Shown here one piece after another: positions 60,885-64,000 of a stretch of DNA of 64,000 nucleotides; the stretch's first letter is position 1, and every line of letters starts with the position of its first letter. The notes under the pieces are model-generated. The model searched no databases, was not told the DNA's origin, and was given only the letters and a program-made list of their open reading frames with translations. The position numbers and the translations under genes were made by a program. The DNA is taken from contig JAQIFP010000003.1 of assembly GCA_030141585.1 (NCBI GenBank), positions 1-64,000 on the forward strand, in the 5' to 3' direction. The stretch comes from Ophryocystis elektroscirrha. Taxonomy: Eukaryota > Apicomplexa > Conoidasida > Neogregarinorida > Ophryocystidae.

Positions 60885-61595
60885 TTATTCCACTTCACTT
60901 AAATATTCCTTAATTTCACTTGTAGACAAATATTGAAATAATTTGTCTTCAGACACTATGCCGATTTCTATATTAGTTTCATTCATAGCTCCTTCAAAAT
61001 TTTCTTTTAATGTGAGAAGAGCAGTAAGTATAGCATCATCAATTTCCATATCGCTTGTATAACGTTTTTCTAGAAATGTTTTTGCACTTGCGCTATCTTT
61101 CCCTAAAGCTGTAGCTTTCCAAGCAAAGTAAGCGCCACTAGGATCAATTTGATAAAGCTGCATACCCATTTGCGTATCAAAACCACATATTAGCAGCGAA
61201 ACCCCAAAAGGGCGTACTCCTCCAGATTGAGTAAACTCTTGAATCAGCATTGCAACTTGTCTGACCAAAAGCTTCACTGGAATGGGACACCTATATGTCT
61301 GATAGTATTTTAATGCTTCTTTTCGAGATTTCGTTAATATCACTCTAAAATCTGCAGGCATGCCTGAATATAAACATCCTATGTGATCTGCTATGCTTTC
61401 TATCTTTCGTATTGATTTCTCGTCTATAAGTGCATTATAAGTTGTTTTTTTTTCTGTTAATAAAACTACTCCATGTTTAACTTTGATACCCAAAGCTTGA
61501 CGCCCTTGTGTATTTACAGCATTCAAAGCATGCTCAATTTGAACTAATTTTCCATTTGGACTGAATGTTGTTAAGCTAAATGAATACTCACTCAT
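60885..61595 (-). CDS. PSMA2: 20S proteasome subunit alpha type 2
   Basis: This is a structural alpha-ring subunit of the 20S proteasome, which gates substrate entry. It is a single exon of 236 residues. The N-terminus MSEYSFSLTTFSPNGKLVQI includes the alpha-subunit signature (YSFSLTTFSPxGKLxQIE). Further matches to alpha-2 are IADHIGCLYSGMPADFRV, FTQSGGVRPFGVSLLICGFD, YQIDPSGAYFAWKATALGK, KTFLEKRY and ILTALLTLKENFEGAM. No catalytic Thr is expected in an alpha subunit. It shares a 331-base divergent intergenic region with ribosomal protein eS21. Confidence 0.97.
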   Translation of the reverse strand: MSEYSFSLTTFSPNGKLVQIEHALNAVNTQGRQALGIKVKHGVVLLTEKKTTYNALIDEKSIRKIESIADHIGCLYSGMPADFRVILTKSRKEALKYYQTYRCPIPVKLLVRQVAMLIQEFTQSGGVRPFGVSLLICGFDTQMGMQLYQIDPSGAYFAWKATALGKDSASAKTFLEKRYTSDMEIDDAILTALLTLKENFEGAMNETNIEIGIVSEDKLFQYLSTSEIKEYLSEVE

Positions 61596-61926
61596 TTTAT
61601 TTACAATGGGACCTAGTTTTTCAGAAAAACATTAGTTGGCTATAAATCAACTTATTAAATTTGCGTTTATTATTATACTTAAAAAACATAAACAAAACAA
61701 ATATATAAATTTCATTAAAGTTGAGGTTTTCTTTTAACATATACGTATAGTTTTCTACATTTATACAGCAAAAAAAACCTGTATTATGTTATTAAAGTTT
61801 TGTAATTATGCAAGAAAAAAAAATTAAAAGCCGAAATCAATTTATAATTCTATTAGTAAAATTTATATGTTCAGACTGCAAATTTTATTTTCCTCTTGTT
61901 TTGGGACAGTATATTATATATTTATT
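61596..61926. promoter_or_regulatory. Divergent intergenic, PSMA2/eS21
   Basis: These 331 AT-rich bases separate the start codons of two divergent housekeeping genes. No coding chain or named motif was found. Confidence 0.4.
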
Positions 61927-62239
61927 ATGATCAACGACGAATCAGAAATTGTTGATTTATACATTCCAAGAAAATGGTAAAGCATCATGATATTGCTATA
62001 ATTTTTTAGCTCTGTAACAGGGCGTCTTATACCAGCTCATGAACATGGATCCATACAATTAAATATTGGAGAAGTAATGATAAAATTAATATTTTAAGGT
62101 TTAGGTTGATGAAAACGGTTATTACAATGGAAAATCAATTACACTTGTTGTATCGGGACATGTCAGACAACGCGGCGAAAGCGATTCAAGTCTTAATCGT
62201 ATACTTCATGAAAAAAACGTACTAAGTTTTGCTTCTTAA
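61927..62239 (+). CDS. RPS21: 40S ribosomal protein S21 (eS21)
   Basis: Three exons: MINDESEIVDLYIPRK plus a split codon (ATG 61927); intron 61977-62009 (33 nt); SVTGRLIPAHEHGSIQLNIG; intron 62074-62104 (31 nt); and VDENGYYNGKSITLVVSGHV followed by RQRGESDSSLNRILHEKNV, ending LSFAS. These match the eS21 pattern DLYxPRKCSxxNRxIxAxDHxSIQ, then GxxR..GESDxSxxRL. At 82 residues it is the normal length. It was invisible to ORF calling because both introns break it. It is a structural protein near the 40S platform. Confidence 0.92.
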
Positions 62240-62476
62240 TCGACCATATAATTTTTTGAAAAACTTATCACAAGTCAATAATAACAATTAAATAATATAA
62301 TTCCTAAGTATACTAAATTACTCACAGCAAAATTTGTTGCTAACAAAAATTTCTTCTTAAATTAGTTTGATTACATAATTTTCTTAATTATATTAGTACT
62401 TTAACTTACAAAAAATGTCTTAATTAAATTAAAACATTGTACAATAAAGTCTGCATATATAAGTGCTAAATATAAA

Positions 62477-63827
62477 TCAAAAATTTACATATAATTTGTT
62501 CGGTTTAGATAAAAATCGATAACACAAATAAACTTTTTTCTTTTCATAAGATGATCTTATAACTTGCTCAAATTTTCTAATGTATGGTAAATCTGCTGCT
62601 TGTATTTTGAATTTTTTTGGGGCTTCATCAAAATTAGGGTAATTAGTATTAAAAGAATACTTAATCGTTTCATTCAAAGAATTATTTCTGAGATCCTTGC
62701 AAAAATAATTATACATATAAACTAAATAATCTGTGATGTTTGTCGGTATATTGGAAGAATATTTTGAATGTGGCTCAACACATTTATAAGATTCATAAAT
62801 TGAAGAAGCACATTTTGAATTAGGATTCATTGAGGATTGAGTGCTGCAATAATTCGAAACCTCGTTATTCTCGTAAGGGGAAATCTGTAAATAAAATTGC
62901 AAGAACATAATATAATTTATATAGCTTCTTTAATAAATATGTTACTACTAATTTGTAATTTTTTATAAACACTTATCAGAAACATATTAAATAGTTAAAA
63001 TACAGATTAATACTGTGAGTAATCTATAATTCCAGTATATTTATGACTCATACCACTTGCTCCTGGTCAAATTTAGAACTGTTGCTTAAATGTGGAGAAG
63101 GTTCAAATGCAATTGAACCGTTTATAAGCCTCAAATGGCTATCCTTAGTGTCATAAAACTTAAATTCTTTATATAGCTTTGTTTTTCCTACGTAAGTTGG
63201 ACTATACTTCAATCGTTTTTTATAAGTATCTGCTGCTTCATCTAAATCGTAATCCAAATTAGTAGGGCAGTTGCGTTTACGAAATGTTTCACAGTAGGGT
63301 GCGCCTTGTCTCCCCTCTGTCTCTCTAACAGTATAATGGTTCCCATTTACTGAATTCATAAAGTCTCCATAATTTCCAGAGTGTTCAGTATGCTGAATAG
63401 TGTTGTACAATTTTTATTTACGTGTTTTGGCCATGAATAGATTCTTTCGATACCAAGATTCTCACTTTCGCCTAAATTCATTCATGAAATTCATGAATAT
63501 TTTGATTGAAGTATTACCATCTGATTCGTAAGTAGCTATAAACTTTTCTAATCCTTCACCATCACGAGGATTTAATCTTTTACCAAGTCGTACAACTTTC
63601 CACAAAAACCTTTTTGCAAACTCCAGCTGTTGCTCTTGATCATTTTCATTTTGGAATATAAAAAATCGATGACGGGTTCTTGTATCATTATCTTGATAAC
63701 TTACAACCCATCTATTATCTTGACGGTAGATACCAAAAACACCACTTAATGGTTTTCTGCCAGCTTTATTTTTTTTTTTTGTAGAATGATTCAATTTATA
63801 TATCTGCTGGTCGTCTGAAATAATCAT
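62477..63827 (-). CDS. ApiAP2 transcription factor
   Basis: ApiAP2 proteins are the main sequence-specific regulators of apicomplexans. The AP2 domain lies near the N-terminus, starting about 20 residues after the ATG at 63827: GRKPLSGVFGIYRQDNRWVV, SYQDNDTRTRHRFFIF, then FAKRFLWKVVRLGKRLNPRD, that is three strands plus the amphipathic helix, with a basic GRKPL lead-in. Its 3' end splices over a 22-nt intron (about 63443-63464) and a ~30-nt intron to a low-complexity polar exon (63395-63048, GNHYTVRETEGRQG). Then a ~160-nt intron or missing small exon leads to 62882-62477 (SKCASSIYESYKCVEPHSKY). Whether the two C-terminal exons belong to this gene is inferred from strand, phase and spacing only. 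Positions 63828-64000 hold AT-rich sequence with no gene. Confidence 0.75.
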
Positions 63828-64000
63828 TGATGCAATTAAGTTATATAAAGTCAAACTAATTATATAGCATAACTTTTTTAATAATTTCTTATTTAAATTC
63901 TTAACGTAAAATATGGAAAACTAATGTAATCATAATGTATAATTTTTATATTAATAAATTATTTATTGTAAACTTTAAACATGAAGAAATATAATCACTT

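Overview
This 64 kb window is AT-rich nuclear DNA from a unicellular eukaryote, almost certainly an apicomplexan. The lineage markers are an ApiAP2-type DNA-binding protein (62.5-63.8 kb), a class XIV MyoA-like myosin (5.4-8.4 kb), a secreted cysteine-rich protein resembling oocyst wall proteins (12.5-13.5 kb), a multi-C2 ferlin (43.6-48.3 kb) and a polycystin-type channel (18.3-22.6 kb). Oocyst wall proteins are typical of coccidia, Cryptosporidium and gregarines and are not expected in Plasmodium or piroplasms, so a non-haematozoan apicomplexan is the better fit. The species cannot be named from the sequence.

Most genes are cut by tiny GT-AG introns, usually 21-48 nt, and many of those introns contain no in-frame stop. 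Simple ORF calling therefore breaks the genes up. Most models here were rebuilt by hand from splice-consistent exon chains, so gene identities are firmer than individual exon edges. Genes are closely packed. Convergent pairs abut or overlap (YJU2/CDC5L, MDP1/ferlin, SNARE/PSMA2), and divergent pairs share short promoters (MsrA/MyoA, eIF1A/eIF3m, ferlin/Misato, PSMA2/eS21).

Layout. 0-5.3 kb: a simple repeat, a hard-to-see PIG-W/GWT1 homologue, two small unknown genes and MsrA. 5.4-11.9 kb: MyoA, two small unknown genes and an unknown multi-pass membrane protein with a MORN-like motif. 11.9-18.3 kb: splicing proteins (Cir_N/SLU7-like, YJU2, CDC5L), the oocyst-wall-like protein and RIO1 kinase. 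18.3-27.5 kb: a channel with two apparent polycystin-type units, V-ATPase F, ribosomal protein L4, eIF1A and eIF3m. 27.5-34 kb: a small frame-disrupted gene, SPT16 and U2AF65. 34-43.6 kb: a Cys-rich multi-pass receptor-like protein, coatomer beta, a possible beta-propeller protein, tRNA-Arg(CCG) and MDP1. 43.6-52.1 kb: ferlin, Misato, a PCGF-like RING/RAWUL protein and EB1. 52.6-64 kb: a TUL1-like membrane E3 ligase, SERBP1/Stm1, MFAP1, a J-domain protein, a SNARE, proteasome alpha-2, ribosomal protein eS21 and the ApiAP2 protein.

The content is mainly chromosomal housekeeping: splicing (five factors), translation and ribosomes, vesicle traffic (coatomer, SNARE, ferlin, TUL1), chromatin (SPT16, PCGF-like) and cytoskeleton (MyoA, EB1, Misato). 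No mobile element, CRISPR array or virus was seen. The most unusual items are the two-unit polycystin channel, the PCGF-like protein, a possible +1 frameshift gene, and a coding tail that runs antisense through a tRNA.
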